A stretch of 64,000 bases of DNA from Geosiphon pyriformis (taxonomy: Eukaryota > Glomeromycota > Glomeromycetes > Archaeosporales > Geosiphonaceae): positions 426,190-490,189 of the forward strand of contig JAAOMT010000494.1 in NCBI GenBank assembly GCA_016748015.1. Direction: 5' to 3'. Position 1 is the stretch's first letter. Each line of letters opens with the position of its first letter. Below the pieces are notes generated by a model. The model saw nothing but the letters and a program-made list of their open reading frames with translations. It was not told the origin of the DNA and made no database searches. Made by a program: the position numbers and the translations under genes. Below, one piece after another: positions 24,331 to 34,852 of the stretch.

Positions 24331-26192
24331 TGGGACAAAGAGGCAAAAAACAAATCCGAACCAGAACACAAGAGATCTAATTTCACCAAAATTGAACTGA
24401 ACGAAGCCTTCAGAGCAGACATCTTAGACTCCAAACCTCCCACCTTGGAAGTAAGGACTTTTGAACCACTTGAACTGAAAACAGTAGCAGACTCACCACT
24501 ACCAGAAAAAGGAAAATCAGCCAAAACCAACATATTATCCAGAGCTATATCTGAATCCACAACTGGAGCCGAAGGCACAGAAGCAGCCAAAAAAAGAGCA
24601 CAAAAAAGAGCTGCCAATGGCACCAGTTCAACAAAACTCAATTTTTTAAGAATAACAGAAACTTAATCTGAAAGAATCTCCAAAGAGTGCTCTAATACCA
24701 CCAAATAATCATTTAGACTAACAACCTAATGATTAGAGGAGCCCACAACGGGAGGCATGCCACCAGAAAACAGATCAGAACTGAAAGGAGAGCCACCAGA
24801 AAAAGAGACACTAGACACCACTTGAGCCTATGATTTGCCACCAAAGGCAGTAAGACAAGAGATGGGACCATTTTTTTTGACATACAATTTTGTCAACTGA
24901 AGACAATTCACACCAAGAGAAAGTCTTTTCAACAACTTAGAAGATATAAGAAGTAGAACATCAGAGGCATTGCACTTCAGGACCAAATGACCAAAATGCC
25001 CACACTTCTCACACCGAACCAAATCTAATCTAGCCCAAGAAAAACGAATGCCACCGAAAATAAGCTCAATGAAAAAAGCAAATTCCAACTCCTCAATAGA
25101 TTCAAAACCAACCACAGCACAACAAAATCTATTGCTGGTTTCCAATAAATGATTAATGATACAAGTTTTCCCTTCAGTCTTTTCCAAAAGGGTACCAAGA
25201 TCATGTGCAGTCATTTCCACTGGCAAAGTAAACAACAGTACCCTAAACCGATCTTTTGATGCCTAGATATTGCGATCTTCTGCAGCTTTGGCAACACATA
25301 CTGAATCTTTTCCGATTAAGAATGACCATTTTGATGCCAGCAGATCGGCTTGACTTGATTCAGCAAACTCCACTACAGTCTTTTGTCACATTCCAATTAA
25401 ATGAATTCTGATCGACTTAATTTCACCAAACTTGGCAACTGCAGCAACAATCATATCCTTAGGTGTGTTCATGGGAATTTTTTTGATCATCACAGCCCGA
25501 TCTGAACAAAGCCCTTGTTTCTTTACATTAGTGTTTATGATGATCTCTTTTTTTTCAGCCAATGATGCAGCTTTCCTCATGCTCTCCTCAGAAGTAAATG
25601 TTGATCAGATAATCTCTTCAAATTTTGAGGGGGTAGTGACCCCCCCAAAACCATTGATTTTTGAAAAAAATTTCCTGATTAAATAAGTTTTCGCTATTGC
25701 TGATTTGCCTTTAACAACTAAAAAATTGATATCCAAGGCAAAAGATTTTTTGACAGACACCTCTACCTGAGTTTTGATAATAATAGAATTGATTCATTTG
25801 CTATTAAAAGAGGCTTTTTTTATTGGAGGTGGAAGAGATTTCATCTCTTCATCTATGGTGAAGTTGGGGAAACTGAGAGGGAAGCCAAAATTCATGCCAG
25901 TACTTAATCTATTAGCCTTTGGAGTATTAACAGCTAAACCCAAAAGAGAGCCATCACTACCACCAGGTATATCAATGTCATTTTCATCATCAGATAAGCT
26001 TTCCACATCAGAAAAAGAACTAAAACCAGAACCAGACTTCAGAGAGATGTCCTGCTCATTGCCAAAATGTTTGACATTCCCAAGAATGACTTTCTTCTTT
26101 TGAGTAAAAGAGCCACCAGCAGGATCATGAAAAGCACCTTTAGGCACCTTTTTCTTTGACATACTGTCACTAGAAGCAGTCTTTGAATCCAT
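24327..26192 (-). pseudogene. LINE L3 ORF1 (RNA-binding, RRM-like plus CCHC)
   Basis: It starts MDSKTASSDSMSKKK at 26192 and is colinear with the intact L4 ORF1 (630 aa). An RRM-like fold (VMIKKIPMNTPKDMI near 25500, then KFGEIKSI) is followed by a second similar region and a CCHC knuckle (CEKCGHFGHLVLKC near 24970-25010). The C-terminal part is Ser/Ala-rich and ends SLSQ. Stops occur near 25794, 25386 and 25262 and in the 24666-24830 segment. ORF1 proteins of LINEs coat the RNA; that role is inferred from the domains. Confidence 0.85.
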
Positions 26193-26479
26193 GATAAAAG
26201 AGTTATTAATTAAAAAAATGTTGATATAATACTAACAAGAAAAAAAACAAAAACTTCTTTTCCAGAAAATAACTCATTGGGGTTTTTTGGAGGTAAGAGA
26301 GAAAAAAAATCTTCTTAAGAATTAAACAATTTTTTTTATTAATAAAAACTTAACAGATAATTTGAAAAAAAAAAATAATAATATTTTGTAATTAATAAAC
26401 AAATAATTTAAACTTTAATATCTATAATAATAATAATAATATTTAAAGATTTTTTACTAAATATAATATCTATATAAAA

Positions 26480-27545
26480 TATTAATTTTTACAATAACAA
26501 AATCTAACAACTTACAAAATACAAATATTATAATAATAAAGTATTAATAATAATAAAATTTAAAAAAACAGAAAATTAAATAAATATAATTACTAACTTA
26601 AAAAATCAAATCACTAATTTTAAAAACAATACAGCCAAATAAAAAATTAATTAATTTAATTTTAAAAATATTTTCTAAAATAATAATTTTTTTTTGATTA
26701 AACAAAAAAAAAATTCAAATATTGTTTTTTTTATCAACATAAACTAATTATTAAAAGCAATAGCAAAAAAAAAAGTCTTTAAAATTAACAATAATATATT
26801 ATTATAAATTAATAAATTTTAACTTAATTAAAGTAATAATACCAAAAACATTAAAACCATTTTTGATATTATTAAAAAATATATTAAGAGAAATATTATA
26901 AAATACAACAAAAATAGATAAAAAAAAACCAGAAGTCATCACAAAAATTTTTGCAATTTTAAACATAGTTAAAAAAACCATTAATAGTAATATTAATAGC
27001 AACAATTAAGAAAAATTCAAAAATAAAGTCTATATAAAACAATTTAATATTGTTTTTTAAAATAAATTTAAGTCTAATAAAGCCAGACAACAAATAAAAC
27101 AAAAAAATTATTAAGATTAATTTGATTTTAAAAATAGTATTAAACACTAAAATAGAAACTATTTATTTAGAGAATTTTTAATAATTAAAAATAGTTTTTT
27201 AGATATTATTAAAAACAATACCAAAAAACAAAAAAAAATTAATTTAATTTTTATTTAATCAGTTTAATTTTTAAAATTAAGTAATTTAATAAGTTGTTTT
27301 GTTTTTAAAACTGACAATAATTTGCCAAAAAACATTATATTTGGTAATATAATTAATAATTAATTTTGGCTTATCTTAAAAAATATAGTATTATTATTGT
27401 TATTTACATTAAAAAAACTGGTTAATATTAAAAAAATCTTATTTAAAATTTTATTTAGAACCACAAAAAAACTTAGTATAACAATAATAAATATAAACAA
27501 CTGTTGTTGTTTTTTGAAGTTTTTGGTCTTTTTGGCCATTTGTAA
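26480..27545 (-). pseudogene. L6: AT-eroded ORF1 of a second LINE family
   Basis: Within an AT-rich block the minus strand still reads as protein. There is a start MAKKTKNFKKQQQ with ATG at 27539-27537, then FYNISLNIFFNNIKNGFNVF (about 26840-26905) and NIFKIKLINFLFGCIVFKIS (about 26630-26690). The second and third stretches have counterparts in the 37.2-37.5 kb block. They resemble from memory another Glomeromycotina LINE ORF1 in which Ala, Asp, Gly and Pro codons stand where this copy has Ile, Asn, Lys or Leu/Phe. It is mutated by many transitions. The 5' end of L3 abuts this relic. Confidence 0.5.
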
Positions 27546-28139
27546 AAAAATATTATTATTATTAAAAATAAAGACAAAAAAAATTAATTTGTTAATTGGT
27601 TTATTATTAAAGACTTTAAACTTTTAAAAAAACTAGAAATAATATTAAAATTAATCTAAGTGTGTTTTTTAGAAAAAACTTTAACTAAAAAAAAATCATT
27701 AGTTAAAGATAAAAAAATACTTTAAAAGCTGTTAAAAACAACTTTTACTATTTTTAGTTAAAGAAAACATTGTTAAGATATTTTGTTTAACTGTTTTAAT
27801 AACAAAAGAATTCTTTTTAATTGAAACTTTATTAGTTATTATAAGAAAAGTAATGCCTAAAACTTTTTTACTCTTTGCTCTGATTATGATCATAAAATTA
27901 AAAAAAAAGAAAGAGTTTTTTTTTATAAGTATTTAAATTTAAAAATATAATTACTATAATTTAAAATTTTATATTTATTTTATGAATTTTATTACTTAAT
28001 TTTTAATCAAATCAAAACATTTTTTTATTATTTGACCAGTTTAATTATTAACAAAAAAAAATGCAATTTAAATTTTAATTATACAATCATAATTGGATTT
28101 TAATAATATGATAAATAAGTTTTTTGTGTGTAATGGTTT
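27546..28139. other. AT-rich stretch upstream of host genes
   Basis: AT-rich sequence with homopolymer runs and no recognisable gene. Composition becomes clearly more mixed from about 28140, which I take as the edge of the host gene island. Confidence 0.5.
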
Positions 28140-28189
28140 TTTTACAAACTTAATTAGAAAATATTCATTTGGTGCGGGAATTTGTGAAG

Positions 28190-28195
28190 CACGTG
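28190..28195. promoter_or_regulatory. CACGTG E-box upstream of the methyltransferase gene
   Basis: A palindromic CACGTG lies 71 bases upstream of the ATG at 28267. CBF1-type bHLH factors such as the one encoded at 33800-34852 bind this hexamer. Use of this site is inference. Confidence 0.4.
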
Positions 28196-28266
28196 AACAT
28201 TTGGAATCAAACATCAAGATGCTTTTCTATTTAGGCTGTCGCACAAATAGTTGGACTTTAAGCTAA

Positions 28267-29890
28267 ATGGAAGAAACAGTTACTTCAGAAACTTCCCTGG
28301 ATGCTGCCTTACCAGAATCGTCTACCGTTTTGGGTAAAAAATCAGTTCAAGAAAACAAAGCACTCCAAACTCAAGATCTTAATCCCTATTTAAAATGGAC
28401 CAGTAAACGTGGCTCTTTAGCCTCACGTCGAGCAGACCTGAATGCGTTTTATAGCAAAGCAAGCGGCATCCTTGGAGTTGGCAATCATAAACGTAAACAA
28501 GTGAAAATGAATCTTGTAAAATCTCTACGCATTGGACCTCCGGATTCTCGAACATACCCTGTGATAAAAAAGAAAACATCCGAGGATTATGTCCTTTCCA
28601 AATGCTTGCTTTATGGAAATTATCCCAACTATTACAATCGCCGAAGTAAAATTAAACCTGAGAATGATCCTCGACTGGGTCTCATAGAAAAAGCTTGGCT
28701 TGAAAATCGATTTGTACTAGATGTTGGATGCAATTCCGGCGAGTTTACAATAGAGCTCGGTATTTAACGTGCTAGCATAATTAGTTTTGCCGCTTGAATT
28801 GACTGTGCTTTTTCTACATTGACGTCAATATTTATTCTTTTATTGGCAAAGCAATTCGTTTCTCACCGAGCAAAATCTTTGGAATTGACATAGATGAATC
28901 CTTGATACAGAAAGCTCATCGCAATGTTCAAAACAAATATTCTCCAACGGTGAACACTCCTGAATTCTTTGACAACTGCTCTGATTCTCCTAGCACCAGC
29001 GTGAATCATTCTAATTTTGATGCAAATGATGATTGGGGCTCGACCAGTAACTCCACTCCGATAACTCATGTAGAAAGCGAAACTGAAGATCACACAGTAC
29101 AAAAAAGCAACGTCGTCTCGAAAAAATATATTGATAAAAATAATCAGGATATATTCAACCAAACTTATGATAGAGCCCGAGATGTAAATGGGATGATTCC
29201 AGTTCTATGTGATGTGAAAACGGACCAGGGCGGTAAATTCCCTCGCAATATTAACTTCCGATGTTGTGATTGGATGAAAGAGAAAGTAGAGTTTGAGAAA
29301 TATGACACTATTCTAGCGTAAGTTTGTGCTTTGATTTTTCTGTATGCCGCTATTGACTTGCTAAGCCCCAACTCATCATCTACAATTATGACCCTTATGT
29401 AATTGCATTAGACTCAGCATAACGAAATGGATTCATTTAAACTGGGGAGACTCGGGAATTAAAAGTTTCTTCCATAAAGTATACAACTTTTTGAAACCGG
29501 GGGGTTTTTTTGTCTTAGAACCACAAGAATTTGATACTTATCGGAAATACAAGAATCTTTCAGAGGTAACTCTTAACTTCCTAGTATCGTTTTAAGTTGG
29601 TTTCCCGCTTCTTTTTATATATCAATTTAATATCATACTACATTTATGGAAATTTGCCAAGATCCATCTTTCAAATTTCAATGCAATAAAGTTTAAACCA
29701 GCCGACTTTGAAGAGTTTTTATTAAACGAAGTTGGTTTCTCGTCATTTCGGAAATTATCAAACGAAGAACCTTTCGCTAATAAAGGTTCTTGAATATGTA
29801 CTGCTATTTTATATCCCTGATTGTCATTTCAAATTCCTCTTGACCGATTTTTTAGGTTACAGACGGAAAATAATTTTGTATATTAAATGA
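28267..29890 (+). CDS. Bin3/MePCE-type SAM-dependent RNA methyltransferase
   Basis: Exons 28267-28759, 28852-29317, 29412-29565, 29662-29785 and 29856-29890 join with consistent phase to 423 aa. Introns are 92, 94, 96 and 70 bp, all GT-AG. An N-terminal tail of about 100 residues precedes [10 protein letters not shown] and the SAM-binding motif [16 protein letters not shown], followed by [14 protein letters not shown], an acidic insert of about 90 residues, [31 protein letters not shown] and a C-terminus [12 protein letters not shown]. These are the hallmarks of the MePCE/Bin3 family. It methylates the 5' gamma-phosphate of 7SK RNA in animals; in fission yeast the relative works with telomerase RNA and U6. 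The RNA target here is unknown. A palindromic TGACGTCA (28820-28827) lies in intron 1. It is convergent with the HP1-like gene. Confidence 0.9.
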
Positions 29891-30674
29891 AAAGCTGAAG
29901 GAATTTTTCAACCTTGTGGCTTTTTCGAGGCTTACTCCTTTCGTGATAATTCAACAATTACAGCCAACTTGATTAGATAACAAAACTTAACCCTTCTGAA
30001 TCAAAACCAATACCAAAACAATTGTGTTGTTTGATTCTTTTACGTCTGATCTTTCAAATTTTCAAACCATCAAACTTGTCGGAGAATTGATTCCGAGCAA
30101 AAGGTGAAAATTATATGGTTTGGAGCTTTCATAATTACAAAGGTTGTGACAAAGCGACTAATATATTCTTCTTTGTGCCAATCAGGTCCAATTGAAGCCA
30201 ACCAAAATACGGAATTAGAGATTAATAAGATTTGGGATGCGGTATCAATCATATGTTCTTTTGCTCGAGTTGCAGCTCCCGATGGCTCGTCATTTTGTTG
30301 TTGACTTTAAAGCTTGTCAGCTCACCACTCGGAGCTTTCACTGTTTGACTAGCCCTTCTATCCTATCCTTGATATTACTTATTTGGGGAACCTTTTGAAG
30401 ATACTAAAAAATTTTACAAAAAGACTGCACAAAAATTGTGTCCTATAATGTGGCTGCTGAATGCCCTTAATATAGGTGATGCGATATTTGTCTAATAAAA
30501 GAACCAAAGTTCTTGATTAATAAGTCGAAATTGCATGCAAAGGAGAATCAACTGAAAAAACCTAGAAAGACGGAAAGAAATCAGTATGTTCGTGATGTGT
30601 AAATAGATTAAAAGCAATCGCGTCCACCGCCAAATGGTAATGTCAGGTATACAGATCTGAATTGATCCAAGTTG
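29891..30674. other. convergent intergenic region
   Basis: The stretch lies between the 3' ends of the methyltransferase and HP1-like genes. It holds AATAAA-like signals (for example near 30496) and short open frames without coding features. I see no gene. Confidence 0.6.
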
Positions 30675-31692
30675 TTAATCGGCGTTTTTAAACCTCAAAT
30701 GATTTTCGTAAAAATGAATAATCTACCAAAGTATCAATAAGTATTTGAAAATTATAAATCAAACCAAAGGGAACCTCAAGCATCTTACTTTTTGCGGGCA
30801 ACGAATATTTGCTTCTGTTGCGGGATGGACTGTTCTGTGTCCGTCTTTCCTGAGAATCGAAATAAAATAAATATCACTCAAGTTTGCGATGAAAGAGGTG
30901 GGGACAAATAAAATCACCAGTTGACATAGATCAATAATTCTCCATCTTTTGTGTCACGTTCAACGGTTTCTACTTCTGCGACGTGTTCTTCCCAACTTGT
31001 CCATTCTGGCGGGGGGTACTCTTCTTCGGAAGCAACACTTTCCTCCCGAATTTCGTCCGTTATTCTAAGTTTTTTGAGCGATTGAACTGTTCGTACTGGT
31101 GGTACATAGCCTTTTGTTGACGCAGACTTTTGGGCTTTTTTGGTATCGGGATTTTGTTGACGCCAATAAGCTTCGATTAAATCTGTTGCATATCTAAATA
31201 AAGATATCCGAAATGAAACAAGAAGTTTTCCATATGTAGATAATTCATATTGCCTCCTATTGCGAGGAATTGAAAATATAAAGGATAAAAACTTACACAT
31301 TTTCTTCTTTTTCCCAGGTATTCTCGGACTGTGGATAACCTTTCCATTTGAGGAAATAGTGAATAACACCCTATATAATGGTATGAGAAGAGGAACCGTA
31401 AAAATAAAGATATTGCACGGATTTTTTTGCCGACAGTATTTTGAATAAGGAAATAGATCAAGGTCAAAAATTATTTTAAATTATATTGAAAAATCCCATA
31501 TATAACTTGAACTTTTTAACTGACCGACTTTGTCTTTTTATGCCTTATAATTTTTTCTACCACATATTCGTTATCATCGCTACCTTCAACTTCTAACTGT
31601 TCGCCAGAGTCTGTAGCGGCACCGATATTTTCTTCGTCAAGCTCGTCCACTTCCATAGGGTCTTTCCCTCTGTTTTCAACCTCGGCAACCAT
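30675..31692 (-). CDS. HP1/Swi6-like chromodomain and chromo shadow domain protein
   Basis: Exons, in transcription order: 31692-31525, 31370-31297, 31193-30918, 30849-30789 and 30722-30675. They join in phase to 208 aa, with introns of 154, 103, 68 and 66 bp. The ATG at 31692 starts MVAEVENRGK, followed by an acidic stretch. The chromodomain spans exons 1-3 (EYVVEKIIRHKK, then HYFLKWKGYPQSENTWE, then DLIEAYW); its aromatic cage residues Tyr, Trp and Trp/Tyr are present. A chromo shadow domain spans exons 3-5 (HVAEVETVERD, LLIYVNWKDG, RCPQK, IIHFYENHLRF). HP1 proteins bind H3K9-methylated histone and dimerise through the shadow domain to silence chromatin. Orthology to Swi6/HP1 is inferred; the length is usual for short HP1 forms. 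Confidence 0.92.
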
Positions 31693-31759
31693 TCTCAACT
31701 TTTTCGGTGTAGACAGCTTGACTGTTTTTCCGGTAAAAATTTTTTAATCAAAAGTTTGG

Positions 31760-31774
31760 ACACGCGACGCGTGT
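31760..31774. promoter_or_regulatory. perfect inverted repeat with ACGCGT upstream of the HP1-like gene
   Basis: ACACGCG-A-CGCGTGT, two 7-base arms around one base, lies about 70 bp upstream of the start codon. It contains ACGCGT (31767-31772), the core bound by the G1/S factor MBF in yeasts. It is a rare GC-rich palindrome in AT-rich surroundings. Function is inferred. Confidence 0.5.
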
Positions 31775-32490
31775 ATTTCGGAATGAGATTCAAAAAAGTT
31801 GTAAGTTCGAAGTCTCGAAGAGCTTCAGAGGTCCAGAGTTGTATTAAAATTAACAAATAGGTTTAGAAGCTTTTGGATGAGGATTGAGACCTTAAGAGGA
31901 TGCGGAGAAGTTGTTTCGTTAAAATCTAAACGCTCAAAAAATCTCCTTATAACAACTTGAAATGGCAATTGAAACCAAACACGTTATAATCAGTTTAGAA
32001 ATAACTTGTGCAGTTTAACAAAGCGCGTCCAAAGTGTGCTCAAGCGTTCACCTATTCCCAACTTTCAGGAAACGTCATCGATATTTTAAATAAATAAATT
32101 TAACCTATAATTATAAGTGAATCTTAAAAATTATATATGATCAAAAATTTAAAAATTTAAAAAAATTATAACAAAAATAACACTAATAATATTTAAAACT
32201 TTAAAAACATAAAATAAATTTGTTTTAATTAAGTTTTTTATTTTATTAATAAATTGTATAATTTAATAATACTTTTGTTATTTATAAAAAATTAGTATTA
32301 ATTTTATCAAAATAGTTTAAATAATTGTGTATTAAATTTTTTATAAATAAACAAGTTTTTATTTTTACATTTTATTAAAAATTAAAATAGAGTAATAAAT
32401 TTTATTTTTATTTAATTATAAAATAAATTGGTTTATTATTTTATTTATTATTATTATTATTATTTTATTTATTATTATTATTATTTTATT

Positions 32491-32541
<51 letters not shown>

Positions 32542-33799
32542 TAATCAAAATTAATACCATTTTTCAAGATAGTAATTTTTATTTAATAAAATAATTGTTT
32601 TTTGATATTAATTGAGTTTTTTATTATTATTATTTTTATATTAAATATATATTTTTACATAATATTTATATTTTATAAATTTAATATGATAACTTTTTTA
32701 ATAATTGTATTTTGGTTTTTATTTAAATAAAATAGAAAAATAATTTTTTTAAAATTGTTTATAAATATTAACTTTAAAATTTATTTTATTTTATTTTATT
32801 TTATTTTATTATATTTGCATTTCAATTAATAATTTAATTTAACTTTTTTATTTTATTTTATTTTTAATCTATATTTGTTATATTACATTTTAAAATATTT
32901 TCAAATTATAAATAATAAATAAAAATTTATCATTCCCATTAATAATGTAAATTTTATATTCCATATACTACAAATAATAATTTATAATAAAAATAAATTA
33001 TAAAAATCAGTTTTTTTTTGGCATACTATTATTTTTTTAAAAGTGTGATCTTTATCTAATAGAACTAGAATCGTAAAACAATGCTAAAAAAAACTCATGA
33101 TCAGGAAAAATATGATCCCGTTAAAACAAAGACAATTATGGTAACAATTGTTCGCGCAATAATTATTTTTAAAATTTTGTAGTGACACAATTCTTACTTG
33201 GCACACCACAAAAAGAACGTGCGTGAAGTAGCATAGGTCCCTCGTTTAATAATGGTTGATCCAATCTAACTTTACCCTGCACAAGCAAGGAAGAATTTCG
33301 TGTGGTGTGAGAATTTTCCTTAGACTCCGTATTTCCTAAGTTTTATATTTTGAGATCAGATGACAATCAGAAAAACCTTTAACAAAACATGCTCCCAGAA
33401 CTTATATCAGTAAATCTGCTGTATCCTACCAAATCTGTATAATTCACGGCTTTTTTTTACGCCTTCAAATCATCGTCACCTGAAAATCAACATATCCTAA
33501 GGTAACACAATGTATAGTATATGGTATAGTACGTCATCTATATGTCACAGGATGGTCACAAGATAAAAAACCCACTGATCTATTTTCCAAGTTTGAGTCT
33601 CGCCCCTCGTCTCCTTTTTTCACAGGAGCATCACTACAAAATACTGTGACCGTTTTCCAGTTCACCTGACTCTAAAAAAAACACCTCAACATTTCATTCA
33701 CCACCTTTCCTCATACTTTATATTACCTAAGAAACCTCGCGTTCGTCTTTTTCACCTCCTTGATCAAAGTTCAACAATCTTTAATACTTTTAACATATT
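31775..33799. other. noncoding region with microsatellites between HP1-like and CBF1-like genes
   Basis: The regions nearest the two genes (31775-32060 and about 33030-33799) have mixed composition and likely hold promoters; they are divergent. In between lies AT-rich sequence with a TTA/TTTA microsatellite at about 32433-32542 and an ATTTT repeat at 32781-32812. No gene seen. Confidence 0.6.
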
Positions 33800-34852
33800 A
33801 TGTCACAAGAAGACACTGCAATCTTGAATTTGGTAAGTTATGTCTCATCCCTTTCTTTCAATGTTGGGAAAACTTCTATTGTTGTTAAACAAACTGTGCC
33901 AAAATTTATACTTGAGGTTTATTACCTTTTAATCTTCTCTTGACTAACTTTGAGGAGTTTGTTTCTGTTTACCTTTTTATTTAAACTTGATTCATAGGGG
34001 CCCTTCAAAGAAAATGCCCCAAATAATCAACAAGGAAATATTCCAAAAGATGATACTAGCATTCAACCTTTGCAACCTACTCTTATTCCGGCTCAAACAC
34101 CTTCTCAGAATATTGCAATTCCACCTAGGTATTTTTAAACAAAAAACTTGACCATAGAAATTTAAAGAGATAAAATCATTGGTCAATTGAATTGATTCTA
34201 CTTTCTATCTCCGAAAATTTAAAGTACGAGTGGACAGCAGCCTGGCGTGCAAATTCTTTCTGCTTCACACCTTACCCCCACCAACACACCATTACAACCA
34301 AAACAAGAGCCGGTGGTAATTCATCCTGCACCCTTACCTATTCAACCTGCTCCACCGATGACTCCTCAACATTCAGTTGTGCAACCACAAAGTCCACAAG
34401 TAACACAACAACTTCAACATACACCTCAGCATACACCTCAACACACACCTTTAAGATCAAATTCAACATCAACGACACCCCAAACTACTCCCTCTGGTAA
34501 ACCTGTAGTCGGTAGCGAAGAATGGCATCGACAACGTCGTGAGAATCACAAAGAAGTTGAACGTCGTCGTCGAGATACTATAAACGCTGGAATTAATGAA
34601 TTGGCCAAAATCGTTCCCGGCTGTGAAAAAAATAAAGGGAGTATTCTCAATCGTGCGGTTCAATACATTCAACAATTGAAGGAGAATGAAGCGGCTAATA
34701 TTGAAAAGTGGACATTGGAGAAACTGTTAACAGATCAAGCCATTCAAGATCTGCAGGGTCAGCTTGATATGTACAAAACTGACAACAATCGTCTCAAGGC
34801 TGAATTGGAGGAATTACAACAACCATTGAAAAAGAAACAGCGAACTGAATAA
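33800..34852 (+). CDS. CBF1: CBF1-like bHLH-leucine zipper transcription factor
   Basis: Exons 33800-33832, 33998-34128 and 34231-34852 join in phase to 261 aa, with introns of 165 and 102 bp. The first two thirds are low complexity, rich in Gln, Pro and Thr, with a 12-bp repeat giving QHTP three times (34413-34448). The DNA-binding domain begins EEWHRQRRENHKEVERRRRD with the His, Glu and Arg that select CACGTG, then helix 1 (INAGINELAKIVPG), loop, and helix 2 (ILNRAVQYIQQLKE). The motif NIEKWTLEKLL and a coiled coil follow, as in yeast Cbf1. Cbf1 acts at centromeres and in methionine genes in yeast; the role here is inferred. A basic C-terminus (KKKQR) could aid nuclear import. Confidence 0.92.

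Larger units (their letters stand above)
19511..26315 (-). mobile_element. LINE L3, full length (about 6.8 kb), decayed
   Basis: A minus-strand non-LTR retrotransposon with both ends visible. The 5' UTR (about 26193-26315) resembles that of L4, and the 3' end shows the family terminus (reverse complement of the AACAAATGAAGTCCAA region at 19540) with a T-rich plus-strand tail at 19514-19530. It carries ORF1 and ORF2 overlapping by ATGA at 24330-24327. Both ORFs have nonsense codons or frameshifts. Confidence 0.9.

Noticed and set aside
28267-29793. Methyltransferase ending at the TGA at 29791 without a fourth intron
   Set aside because: Splicing 29786-29855 gives the family-typical C-terminus KGYRR..I-LY-K, whereas the unspliced form stops just before it.
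30104-30304. Short open frame between the methyltransferase and HP1-like genes
   Set aside because: No recognisable domain, lies in the 3' region of convergent genes, and no splice partners were found.
32433-32812. Repeat array as CRISPR or centromere-like satellite
   Set aside because: It is a simple TTA/TTTA and ATTTT microsatellite without spacers or longer unit structure.
33180-33330. Possible structured RNA gene upstream of the CBF1-like gene
   Set aside because: I could not find tRNA arms or other defined structure. It is more likely ordinary intergenic sequence.
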